A stretch of DNA of 64,000 nucleotides from Arenibacter catalasegens (GTDB lineage Bacteria; Bacteroidota; Bacteroidia; Flavobacteriales; Flavobacteriaceae), in contig NZ_PHQQ01000018.1 of the NCBI RefSeq assembly GCF_002909235.1, forward strand, positions 1 to 64,000, in the 5' to 3' direction. The notes under the pieces are model-generated. The model saw only the letters and a list, made by a program, of their open reading frames with translations. It ran no database searches and was not told the origin of the DNA. How positions within the stretch are numbered: the stretch's first letter is position 1; each line of letters opens with the position of its first letter. Made by a program: the position numbers and the translations under genes. Positions 56,329-64,000 of the stretch are shown in pieces.

Positions 56329-56708
56329 AAATAACTTTGATCATCGCGACAATTCTAGCCATCTTGATTGGGGTCTTATCCATAATCTCAGGCTCCATGG
56401 TCCTTCTAGGGATACGATCAGTGGATTATACGGTATTGACCTGGTTGGTTGTCTACAACGTGACCCTAGGAGTCATTTCTATAATGGTAGCCTATCAAAT
56501 GGGCAAACAACATAGAAAGTCTAAAACAATGATAATGTCCATCCTCATATTGCACTCATTGGTATTGGGCTATTTGTACTTTTTTAATGAAAGCGTAGCG
56601 GTAGAGAGTATCAAGGCAATGTCTTTTAGGGTAAGCATATGGGTAGCAATTCTCCTTTTGACCCTCGTCAAAAATCCAAAAAGAGTACATAACAATATTA
56701 AAAAGTGA
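56325..56708 (+). CDS. Four-helix membrane protein, unknown function
   Basis: The 127-residue protein has four hydrophobic segments (about 3-25, 37-57, 68-88 and 100-116) and a basic C-terminus. Its ATG overlaps the adaptor stop (ATGA), so it is translated with the exporter. No family was recognised. Homologous exporters such as YbhGFSR have no such partner; it may be a small accessory subunit in the inner membrane. Confidence 0.7.
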   Translation: MKITLIIATILAILIGVLSIISGSMVLLGIRSVDYTVLTWLVVYNVTLGVISIMVAYQMGKQHRKSKTMIMSILILHSLVLGYLYFFNESVAVESIKAMSFRVSIWVAILLLTLVKNPKRVHNNIKK

Positions 56709-56711
56709 GCT

Positions 56712-57188
56712 ATGAAAACGAAAATCATCCTTTTTGCCATCCTCTCCTTAGGCTATTTAAGTTGCAAACAGGCGATAAAGGAGGACGCAACTTCAAAGGA
56801 GACCTATATTACAAACGGGGAGACAGAAAAAGTTCCGCATTTGAATAATGATTGGGTTGCGGAAATGGCCTTAAACAATGGCATAAAATGGGAGGCAAAT
56901 CTAGAAACTACTTCCGGGATAGCCGCCATGTCTAAAATGATTGCGGAAACCAAAACCCTATCTCTTGAAGACTACAGAAATTTGGGAAACACTTTTAACG
57001 AGGTTAAAAACACCATTGTTAAGGAATGCACCATGACAGGAGCATCGCACGATAATCTGCATGTTTTTCTACATCCGTTGATCCAAAAGATTGAAATCCT
57101 GCAAAATACTACTAGCACAGACGAAGGCGCTAAAATCAAGGAAAGTATAAAAGGGCAATTAAAAAGCTATTACACCTATTTTGACTAA
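56712..57188 (+). CDS. Small lipoprotein with Cys-His metal-site-like motif
   Basis: This 158-residue lipoprotein (lipobox LGYLSC18) is helical. It holds one striking cluster: C106, H113, H117 and H121 in CTMTGASHDNLHVFLHP. The spacing puts the histidines on one face of a helix, as in metal- or heme-binding four-helix bundles. It lies between the membrane protein and the ABC genes of the exporter, so it may sense or deliver a metal or cargo. The function is not known. Confidence 0.7.
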   Translation: MKTKIILFAILSLGYLSCKQAIKEDATSKETYITNGETEKVPHLNNDWVAEMALNNGIKWEANLETTSGIAAMSKMIAETKTLSLEDYRNLGNTFNEVKNTIVKECTMTGASHDNLHVFLHPLIQKIEILQNTTSTDEGAKIKESIKGQLKSYYTYFD

Positions 57189-57223
57189 GATATAACGGAT
57201 AATTTTTATTCAACGGTAAAAAA

Positions 57224-58159
57224 ATGAGCATCATTCTAAACAATATCAGCAAATCTTACGGTAAAGTAAAAGCTTTGGACGATATTTCCTTTGAGGTAAA
57301 ACCAGGGGAACTGTTTGGTCTGATCGGGCCGGACGGTGCTGGAAAGACTACCCTCTTTCGAATATTGACCACATTGCTCATTCAGGATGAGGGAAACGCT
57401 TCAGTAGCGGGCTACGATGTACTAAGACAATATAAGGACATTAGGCATCATGTGGGTTATATGCCGGGTAGGTTTTCTTTGTATCAAGACCTTACGGTGG
57501 AAGAAAATCTAAATTTTTTCGCAACCATTTTTGGTACGACCATAGCGGAGAACTATGATTTGATCAAGGATATATATGTCCAAATAGAACCCTTTAAAAA
57601 CCGTAGGGCTGGAAAGTTATCTGGTGGGATGAAACAAAAGTTGGCCCTTTGCTGTGCCTTGATACATAAACCTAAAGTATTGTTCTTGGACGAGCCCACC
57701 ACAGGGGTAGATCCCGTTTCTCGAAAGGAATTTTGGGAGATGTTAAAACGGTTACAGCAAAAGAGCATCACTATTTTAGTTTCCACACCGTATATGGATG
57801 AAGCTGAGCTTTGTGATAGGATTGCCTTGATCACAGATGGGAGAATACTGCAGATTAACACACCTGGAGAAATTATTGCTTCGTTTCCAAAGAAAATATA
57901 TAAGGTGCGTACCTCCAATACCTATCAATTAATCCAGGATTTAAGAATTTACCCAGATACCCATAGTGCCTATCCATTTGGGGAATACCTGCATTTTATA
58001 TCCAAAATGGCATCTTTTGGCCCAAAGGATTTGGAAGGCTATTTAGAAGAAAAGCAACACAGTAATATTGAGGTCATAGAGACCGTGGCAACTATTGAGG
58101 ATACTTTTATGGATTTGTCAAGGGCAAATAAATTGATCGGCAATCAGATTAATGGTTAG
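57224..58159 (+). CDS. ABC exporter ATPase 1 (degenerate H-loop)
   Basis: The 311-residue ATP-binding protein has Walker A GPDGAGKTT (35-43), signature LSGGMK (132-137) and Walker B VLFLDEP (152-158). The switch histidine is replaced: STPYMDEAE has Pro189 where STHYMDEAE is usual. The GPDGAGKTT variant and lost His recall the first ATPase half of YbhF. With the second ATPase it would form a heterodimer with one good and one poor ATP site. Confidence 0.9.
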   Translation: MSIILNNISKSYGKVKALDDISFEVKPGELFGLIGPDGAGKTTLFRILTTLLIQDEGNASVAGYDVLRQYKDIRHHVGYMPGRFSLYQDLTVEENLNFFATIFGTTIAENYDLIKDIYVQIEPFKNRRAGKLSGGMKQKLALCCALIHKPKVLFLDEPTTGVDPVSRKEFWEMLKRLQQKSITILVSTPYMDEAELCDRIALITDGRILQINTPGEIIASFPKKIYKVRTSNTYQLIQDLRIYPDTHSAYPFGEYLHFISKMASFGPKDLEGYLEEKQHSNIEVIETVATIEDTFMDLSRANKLIGNQING

Positions 58160-58195
58160 GCCGTTTTAATAAACTAAGTACTCCTTAGAAGAAAT

Positions 58196-58930
58196 ATGAA
58201 AATAGATAATGTAATTCAAGTTGAGAACTTGACTAAGACGTTTGGCGACTTCACCGCCGTCAACAACATCTCTTTTGAGGTGGGTAAGGGAGAGATTTTT
58301 GGATTTTTGGGAGCTAATGGCGCCGGGAAGACTACCGCTATGAAGATGTTGATCGGTATTTCCAAACCTACCTATGGTAAAGCCACAGTTGCTGGATATG
58401 ATGTACTTACACATACCGAGCAGGTAAAGATGAATATTGGCTATATGAGCCAACGCTTTTCCCTGTATAATGATTTAACCATAAAGGAAAACATCGTCTT
58501 TTTTGGGGGTATTTATGGCTTGACTTCAGCTACAATAAAAGAAAAATCCCAGGCCCTGATCAATGAGTTGGGATTGCATGATATGGCCGATTCCCTGGTT
58601 GGTTCCCTTCCCTTGGGATGGAAACAAAAAGTAGCTTTTTCCGTAGCACTGCTTCACAATCCAAAAATCATTTTTTTGGATGAGCCAACAGGAGGAGTCG
58701 ACCCCATTACCAGACGCCAATTTTGGGAAATGATCTATAGGGAGGCCAACAAAGGGGTCACCATTTTTGTGACCACCCACTATATGGACGAGGCCGAATA
58801 TTGTGATCGGGTATCCATTATGGTAGCGGGGAAAATTGAGGCTTTGGACACACCAAAGAACCTTAAAGGACAGTTTCAAGTGGATTCCATGAACAAGGTA
58901 TTCCTAAAATTAGCTAGGAACATAGAATAA
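58196..58930 (+). CDS. ABC exporter ATPase 2 (degenerate signature)
   Basis: This 244-residue ATPase has Walker A GANGAGKTT (39-47), Walker B IIFLDEP (158-164) and the switch His195 in TTHYMDEAE. Its signature motif reads LPLGWK (138-143) instead of LSGGQ. Its defects are thus complementary to those of ATPase 1: its own Walker and His residues would pair with the intact LSGGM of the partner. In E. coli YbhF the two halves are fused; here they are separate genes. Confidence 0.9.
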   Translation: MKIDNVIQVENLTKTFGDFTAVNNISFEVGKGEIFGFLGANGAGKTTAMKMLIGISKPTYGKATVAGYDVLTHTEQVKMNIGYMSQRFSLYNDLTIKENIVFFGGIYGLTSATIKEKSQALINELGLHDMADSLVGSLPLGWKQKVAFSVALLHNPKIIFLDEPTGGVDPITRRQFWEMIYREANKGVTIFVTTHYMDEAEYCDRVSIMVAGKIEALDTPKNLKGQFQVDSMNKVFLKLARNIE

Positions 58931-58940
58931 TTATGATGAA

Positions 58941-60047
58941 ATGAAGAGATTTATAGGATTCATCACAAAAGAATTTTACCACATTTTAAGGGACCGGCGT
59001 TCCCTGTTTATCTTGTTTGGGATGCCCATAGTTCAAGTGATGCTTTTTGGTTTTGCCATTACCAACGAAATCAATAATGTTGATATCGCCATTTTAGACC
59101 ATTCCAAGGACGTTAATACCAAAGAGATCATTAATAAAATAGCGACTTCAAAATATTTTAGTATTAAGGGGTTTATAAGCCATGAAGATGAGATCGAATC
59201 TACTTTTAAAAAAGGAAAAATAAAGGCGGTACTCAATTTTGAAAAGGATTTCAGCAAAAACTTGGTCGCCCAAAAAAAAGCCACCGTTCAAATTCTTACC
59301 GATGCTACCGACCCCAATACAGCGAATACCATAAGCAATTATGTAGGATCTATTTTACAGAATTACCAACAGGAATTAAATAAAGGTTTAAACATGCCTT
59401 ATCAAATAGTACCAAAAACAAGAATGGTATTTAATCCGGAACTAAAGAGTGTATATATGTTTGTGCCGGGGGTTATGACTATAATATTAATGTTGGTATC
59501 GGCCATGATGACCTCAATATCCATTACCAAGGAGAAAGAATTGGGAACTATGGAAATTTTGTTGGTGTCTCCCTTAAACCCAATTCAAGTTATTGTGGGC
59601 AAGGTGGTTCCTTATATTTTGTTATCCATCATAAACGCCGCAGTTATTATTCTTTTGAGCATTTTTGTTTTTAAAATGCCAGTGCAGGGCAGTTTGTTTT
59701 TATTGGGGGCGGAGAGTACCTTATTTATAGTAAATGCCCTGTCGCTCGGGATTCTAATTTCCACCATATCCTCCACACAACAAGCGGCTATGATGATTTC
59801 TTTAATGGGGCTTATGCTCCCTGTTATATTATTATCGGGATTTATTTTTCCCATCTCCAGTATGCCTTTGCCCTTGCAAATGATCAGTAATATAATCCCT
59901 GCAAAATGGTTTATAATAATCTTAAAAGGCATTATGCTCAAAGGAGTGGGATTGGCTTATGTTTGGAAAGAAACCTTAATATTAATTGGGATGACCATAT
60001 TTTTTATTGGTTTGAGCGTAAAAAAATATAAAATAAGATTGGAGTAA
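58941..60047 (+). CDS. ABC-2 type permease (YbhS/YbhR-like) 1
   Basis: The 368-residue permease has one N-terminal membrane span, a large periplasmic domain (about 45-165) and five C-terminal spans. MFVPGVMTIILMLVSAMMTS and KEKELGTMEILLVSPL are family hallmarks. It follows ATPase 2 by 10 bases and pairs with the second permease to form the membrane channel of the exporter. Confidence 0.9.
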   Translation: MKRFIGFITKEFYHILRDRRSLFILFGMPIVQVMLFGFAITNEINNVDIAILDHSKDVNTKEIINKIATSKYFSIKGFISHEDEIESTFKKGKIKAVLNFEKDFSKNLVAQKKATVQILTDATDPNTANTISNYVGSILQNYQQELNKGLNMPYQIVPKTRMVFNPELKSVYMFVPGVMTIILMLVSAMMTSISITKEKELGTMEILLVSPLNPIQVIVGKVVPYILLSIINAAVIILLSIFVFKMPVQGSLFLLGAESTLFIVNALSLGILISTISSTQQAAMMISLMGLMLPVILLSGFIFPISSMPLPLQMISNIIPAKWFIIILKGIMLKGVGLAYVWKETLILIGMTIFFIGLSVKKYKIRLE

Positions 60048-60130
60048 GCAGTTTGTAATGTGATGTCTTAGCCAGTTGTACGACAGAGCTTTATTTGAGA
60101 TTGATAAATAAGAAGGTATAAAGACAAAAA

Positions 60131-61252
60131 ATGAACATCATCCGCTATATCATACAAAAGGAGTTTAAACAGATCTTTAGAAATAAGGCGATGCTCCCTA
60201 TTATTTTTGTTCTGCCATTGATCCAGCTTATCATCTTATCCAATGCGGCCACTTTTGAAGTGAAAAATATAAAGTTTGCCTTTGTTGATAACGATAAAAC
60301 TTCCCTTTCAAGGGAACTAGTGGAAAAATTTGAAGCGTCCTCTTATTTTAATGTGATGACCGACTTTCCATCAGCTAAACTGGCCAGTAAGGCAATGCTG
60401 GAAGGGAAGGTGGATGTAATTTTAGAGATTCCATCTTATTTTGAAAGGCAACTGCTTAAAAATGAAAAAGCTGATCTGTCCGTTATAATCAATGCAATAG
60501 ATGGTGCCGCTGCGGGAGTAGAAAATGTATATATCAATCAAATTGTACAACAGTTCAATAAAAAAGCACAAGTAGCATTATTCCTATATAACAATATGGG
60601 AAACCAGCCGCAGCATATTGAGACTATCCCTTCCTTTTGGTATAATGAAACCTTAAATTATAAGACTTTTATGGTGCCCGGAATATTGGTTTTATTGGTG
60701 ACCATGATTACCCTTTTCCTTTCCGGGATGAACATTGTTAGGGAGAAGGAAATAGGCACATTGGAGCAAATAAATGTAACCCCAATAAAAAAGCACCAGT
60801 TTATTATTGGAAAATTATTTCCTTTTTTGGTTCTCGGAATGGTATTGTTGACTGTGGGTTTGATCATTTCTAAACTGCTGTTCCAGGTACCGATTGTTGG
60901 AAGCCTTACCTTAATGTATCTATATACCATTATCTATATTTTGGTGATTTTGGGGATGGGCCTTTTTATATCCAATTTTACGGATACCCAACAGCAGGCC
61001 ATGTTTATAGCCTGGTTTTTTATGGTTATTTTTATTTTAATGAGCGGTTTGTTTACTCCGATCGAAAGTATGCCCCAGTGGGCCCAGGTGTTAACAGAGT
61101 TTAATCCTATTAAATACTTTGTACAGGTCATGAGGATGGTGATGCTAAAGGGAGCTGGTATTTCGGATATTTACCCGCAATTTTTAAAAACATTGCTATT
61201 TGCCATTGCCATGAATGCTTTGGCGGTTATTAGTTATAAAAAAGTAAGTTGA
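60131..61252 (+). CDS. ABC-2 type permease (YbhS/YbhR-like) 2
   Basis: The 373-residue permease shows the same plan as its neighbour: one N-terminal span, a periplasmic domain and five C-terminal spans, with REKEIGTLEQINVTPI after the second span. It is the last gene of the exporter operon. The cargo is unknown; homologues move drugs, lipids or cations. Confidence 0.9.
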   Translation: MNIIRYIIQKEFKQIFRNKAMLPIIFVLPLIQLIILSNAATFEVKNIKFAFVDNDKTSLSRELVEKFEASSYFNVMTDFPSAKLASKAMLEGKVDVILEIPSYFERQLLKNEKADLSVIINAIDGAAAGVENVYINQIVQQFNKKAQVALFLYNNMGNQPQHIETIPSFWYNETLNYKTFMVPGILVLLVTMITLFLSGMNIVREKEIGTLEQINVTPIKKHQFIIGKLFPFLVLGMVLLTVGLIISKLLFQVPIVGSLTLMYLYTIIYILVILGMGLFISNFTDTQQQAMFIAWFFMVIFILMSGLFTPIESMPQWAQVLTEFNPIKYFVQVMRMVMLKGAGISDIYPQFLKTLLFAIAMNALAVISYKKVS

Positions 61253-61457
61253 TGTACGGCGTATAGGACCCAATTTCCGGTTATACTCCAATATCCGAAT
61301 TTCTATTCCAACTACTTAAGGGATTGGATGGTATCCACCCTTAACCTTCCACATACCCCTATTTATTATAACATGTGAATATAATAGAGATGGCAATAAT
61401 TTGTTTCAAAAAAGGGTGACTCAACAAAAAGGATCTCTTTTTTGTCGGTAACATTTG

Positions 61458-61491
61458 TTGCTGTGTAATCCTTTTTCTCCCCCTAATTTTG
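61458..61491 (+). promoter_or_regulatory. Candidate Bacteroidota promoter for the second TolC gene
   Basis: TTG at 61458-61460 and TAATTTTG at 61484-61491 are 23 bases apart, fitting the Flavobacteriia consensus TTG-N17-23-TANNTTTG. The TolC gene starts 18 bases downstream, giving a short leader. It would separate the RND-type operon from the ABC exporter operon. Confidence 0.5.
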
Positions 61492-61509
61492 TAATAAATA
61501 ATTAGAAGG

Positions 61510-62814
61510 ATGAAGAATATCATTTATATATTATCATTTTTAGGAACTATGTTCTTTGTACATGCTCAGGAAAGGGTGTTGATCAGCAAGGAGGAAGTGT
61601 TGACCAAAGTGAGGGAAAACAATAATACCCTTAAAATGTCCCAGCAGGATGTGTTGGCCGCTAGGGGTGATTTCAATAAGTCCAATGCGGTGATATTGCC
61701 CAATATAAGCATATCCCATACCGCAATAGCTACCACCAATCCCCTGATGGCCTTTGGTTCTAAATTGAACCAGGAAATTTTGACCCAGGCCGATTTTAAT
61801 CCCCTTTTATTGAACAATCCTAGTCAGATCGAAGATTATGCAACTCGTATTCAGGTGCTGCAACCTTTGGTAAATCTAGATGGTATTTTTCAGCGCAAGG
61901 CGGCAAAGGCCAAATTAAGTGCCATGGAGTTAAAAGCAGATAGGACCAAAGATTACATGGACTTGGAGGTAGAAAAGTCCTATATGCAATTACAATTGGC
62001 GTATAAGTCGGTAACTGTTCTGGAACAGGCAAAAAATGCGGCCATGGAAAATAAGCGTTTGGCGGATAATAGTTTTAAACAGGGGTATCTTCAAAAATCC
62101 GATGTACTAGAGGTAGAGGTCAGGGTGACCGAAATAGACAATCAACTACAGTATGCCAAGAGCAATGTACATAATGTGTCTAATTACCTGTCGGTTTTGA
62201 TGAACGATGATAACTATACCCTTCTACAGCCTACGGACTCCTTAACCCTTATGGTCAGTGATATGATTACGAAAGGATTACCCGAAAATAGAAGAGATCT
62301 AGAAGCTATGTCCTTGTCCAGTGATGCGTACCAACAAATGTACAGGGCAGACAAAATGAGTTTCCTTCCTAGCTTAAATGCTTTTGGGACCTATGAATTG
62401 CATGATGACCAAGTTTTTCAAGGAGATGCCAATGGATATTTGATCGGGGCCGAATTGAAGTGGAACATTTTTGAAGGCAGCAAACGTTTTGGAAAGGTTC
62501 AAAAAAGTAGGGCCGAATACGAGAAATCCAAATTGGAACTGCATCAATATAAGGCGGAGAGTCAGGTAGAGTTAAACAGGGCCATGAGGTTGCTTCAAGA
62601 TGCCAAAAACAATTTGGAACTTACCTCCCTAGCCTTGCAACAATCGGAAGAATCACTTCGGATACGAACTAATCGCTTTAAACAGGGTTTGGAAAAAACG
62701 ACCGACCTATTAAATACCGAAACACAATACGCTCAAAAGAGATTGGAATATTACGCCACCATTTTTAACTATAACTATTCCTTGGCCTATGTTAAGTTTT
62801 TAACCAAGGAATAA
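61510..62814 (+). CDS. TolC-family outer-membrane efflux protein (RND system)
   Basis: This 434-residue protein has a signal peptide (ending FVHAQ) and the paired helical repeats of TolC. FKQGYLQKSDVLEVEVRVTE and RFKQGLEKTTDLLNTETQ are the equivalent helices of the two halves. It has its own likely promoter and precedes an RND-type adaptor gene, so it serves a second tripartite pump whose inner-membrane subunit should lie beyond the window. Confidence 0.9.
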   Translation: MKNIIYILSFLGTMFFVHAQERVLISKEEVLTKVRENNNTLKMSQQDVLAARGDFNKSNAVILPNISISHTAIATTNPLMAFGSKLNQEILTQADFNPLLLNNPSQIEDYATRIQVLQPLVNLDGIFQRKAAKAKLSAMELKADRTKDYMDLEVEKSYMQLQLAYKSVTVLEQAKNAAMENKRLADNSFKQGYLQKSDVLEVEVRVTEIDNQLQYAKSNVHNVSNYLSVLMNDDNYTLLQPTDSLTLMVSDMITKGLPENRRDLEAMSLSSDAYQQMYRADKMSFLPSLNAFGTYELHDDQVFQGDANGYLIGAELKWNIFEGSKRFGKVQKSRAEYEKSKLELHQYKAESQVELNRAMRLLQDAKNNLELTSLALQQSEESLRIRTNRFKQGLEKTTDLLNTETQYAQKRLEYYATIFNYNYSLAYVKFLTKE

Positions 62815-62947
62815 TACGCCTAAGACAATAAATATGCGAGACCATAGCAAGGGAAATTTGTATTTATAACTAAGAATTAAAAGAAAAACATGAAATGAGC
62901 ATAACCGAAAACTGGTCGCAAATACGATTGATGATATGCGAATTACA

Positions 62948-62974
62948 CCCGCCTGAACGAAGAAGTCGGGCAGG
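62948..62974. repeat. Dispersed CCCGCCTGA...CGGGCAGG repeat, second copy
   Basis: CCCGCCTGA, a 10-base centre and CGGGCAGG form a GC-rich imperfect palindrome in the 190-base gap between the TolC and adaptor genes. It matches the copy at 6921-6943 in both arms. It lies inside the likely RND transcript and could form a hairpin there. Confidence 0.45.
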
Positions 62975-63006
62975 TCTGACCGTTGAAAAACAATAAATAT
63001 CTACAT

Positions 63007-64000
63007 ATGAAAACAAAATTATACATAGTACTACTCTTCACCCTAGTCATAGCTATTTCTAGTTGTGGGAACGATGACAAAAAAACTGTGCCGGATAATT
63101 CCCCCACTGTTACCGTTAAAGTGAGCACGGTTTCTGAACAGAGCGGTGGCACGTTCCTATCCGCCAGTGGAAAGATAGAGGCAGTAAACAGTGCCAACCT
63201 TAGTACCCGAATGATGGGGTATGTAGATAAAATTTATGTTCAGATGGGGGATAAAGTTAATAGTGGACAGCTATTGATAAGCATAAACAATGCTGATATA
63301 TCTGCTAAACTGGCCCAGGTAAATGCAAGTATTACCGAAGCGACCGCTGCTTTTAAAAATGCCGAAAAAGATTATAATAGGTTTACGGCCTTGTTTAATG
63401 ATAACAGTGCTTCCCAAAAGGAACTGGATGATATCACAGCCAACTACAACATGGCCAAGGCTCGCTTGGAAGGGGCCAAACAAATGAAGAACGAGGTAAA
63501 CGCACAATTTTCATATAGCAATATACGCGCCCCTTTTAATGGGGTAGTAACCAACAAATTTATAAAGGTTGGGGATATGGCAAATCCGGGAATGCCCTTA
63601 TTGGAAGTGGAAAGTCCTGGGGATTTTCAAGTATTGGCGATGATACCCGAATCCGAAATCCTTCAGATCAAGGCCGATTCGGAAGTTCTTGTCCTGATCA
63701 AGACCTTAAACGAATCTGTCAAGGGGAAAGTGGCGGAAGTAAGTACATCGGCAAAAAATACAGGAGGGCAATATATGGTTAAGGTGATGCTGGACAAATC
63801 CGAGTATAATTTGCTTTCCGGAATGTATGCTACTGTGCAATTTCCAACGGTAAAAAAGAAGAATACCAATAAAGTGCTTATTCCTTTGGATGCCGTGGTT
63901 CACAACGGTCAGTTATCCGGTGTATATACGGTAAGTGAAAGCAATACGGCAATTTTGCGCTGGTTGCGGTTGGGCAGGACTTTTGGCGACAGTGTTGAAG
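63007..64000 (+). CDS. RND efflux periplasmic adaptor, truncated by window end
   Basis: An ATG at 63007 opens a frame that runs off the end of the window after 331 codons. The protein is a lipoprotein (lipobox VIAISSC) of the AcrA/MexA-type membrane fusion family. It has a lipoyl-like domain split around a coiled-coil (DKIYVQMGDKVNSGQLL near 77, IRAPFNGVVTNKFIKVGD near 177) and a beta-barrel. It joins the TolC protein encoded upstream to an RND pump probably encoded next. Confidence 0.9.
   Translation, partial: MKTKLYIVLLFTLVIAISSCGNDDKKTVPDNSPTVTVKVSTVSEQSGGTFLSASGKIEAVNSANLSTRMMGYVDKIYVQMGDKVNSGQLLISINNADISAKLAQVNASITEATAAFKNAEKDYNRFTALFNDNSASQKELDDITANYNMAKARLEGAKQMKNEVNAQFSYSNIRAPFNGVVTNKFIKVGDMANPGMPLLEVESPGDFQVLAMIPESEILQIKADSEVLVLIKTLNESVKGKVAEVSTSAKNTGGQYMVKVMLDKSEYNLLSGMYATVQFPTVKKKNTNKVLIPLDAVVHNGQLSGVYTVSESNTAILRWLRLGRTFGDSVE

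Noticed and set aside
1-64000. CRISPR arrays, rRNA and tRNA genes
   Set aside because: No regularly spaced direct repeats with unique spacers and no recognisable rRNA or cloverleaf sequences were found by eye; a covariance-model scan was not possible.

Overview
This 64 kb window comes from a Bacteroidota chromosome, almost certainly a marine flavobacterium. SusC/SusD proteins, a hybrid two-component sensor, TANNTTTG-type promoters, A-rich start contexts without Shine-Dalgarno sequences and moderate-to-low GC all fit. The sulfatase and fucosidase content suggests a relative of Zobellia, Maribacter or Arenibacter; the genus is inference only.

Layout. Positions 1-4.3 kb hold the end of a mobile element: an IS21-like terminal repeat array, a tyrosine recombinase with its small partner genes, a palindromic repeat module, and a dead sigma-factor gene beside a half-length YegP-type gene. 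An unusual Aquifex-type aconitase follows (4.3-6.3 kb). From 6.9 to 8.9 kb lie repeats and three fused pseudogene fragments: an acyltransferase, an HUH replication protein and a phosphoenolpyruvate synthase.

Positions 9.3-51.4 kb form one large polysaccharide utilization locus (PUL). An HTCS regulator precedes SusC/SusD. Next come a sulfatase, a GH29 fucosidase, an SGNH esterase, a GH29-like enzyme and two more sulfatases on the plus strand. A minus-strand operon holds GH88, a fourth sulfatase, a GH141-like beta-helix protein and a DUF6250 protein. The likely substrate is a sulfated, acetylated polysaccharide containing fucose and uronic acid. Sulfatases and the esterase would remove decorations, the fucosidases would trim side chains, and GH88 would act on unsaturated uronates left by a lyase encoded elsewhere.

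The most interesting part is at 36.1-44.0 kb. Here a lactonase-like lipoprotein, a RidA protein, a SelA-like PLP enzyme and an RraA-like aldolase all carry export signals. They are followed by an NTF2-like lipoprotein, a BASS transporter and a PVC-type cytochrome. This looks like a periplasmic catabolic line: lactone opening, deamination, imine hydrolysis, aldol cleavage, then import of a small keto acid. The facing minus-strand operon (51.4-44.1 kb) adds two DapA/NanA-like aldolases, a Gfo/Idh dehydrogenase, an unclassified 780-residue glycosidase, a formylglycine-enzyme-like protein without catalytic cysteines, and an unknown alpha-helical secreted protein.

Positions 51.9-53.4 kb hold a rhodanese and a cytochrome c/DUF3365 lipoprotein. 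From 53.5 to 61.3 kb lies a TetR-controlled tripartite ABC exporter resembling CecR-YbhGFSR, with complementary defects in its two ATPases and two uncharacterised accessory proteins. The window ends with a second TolC gene and a truncated RND adaptor gene. No rRNA, tRNA or CRISPR array was recognised.
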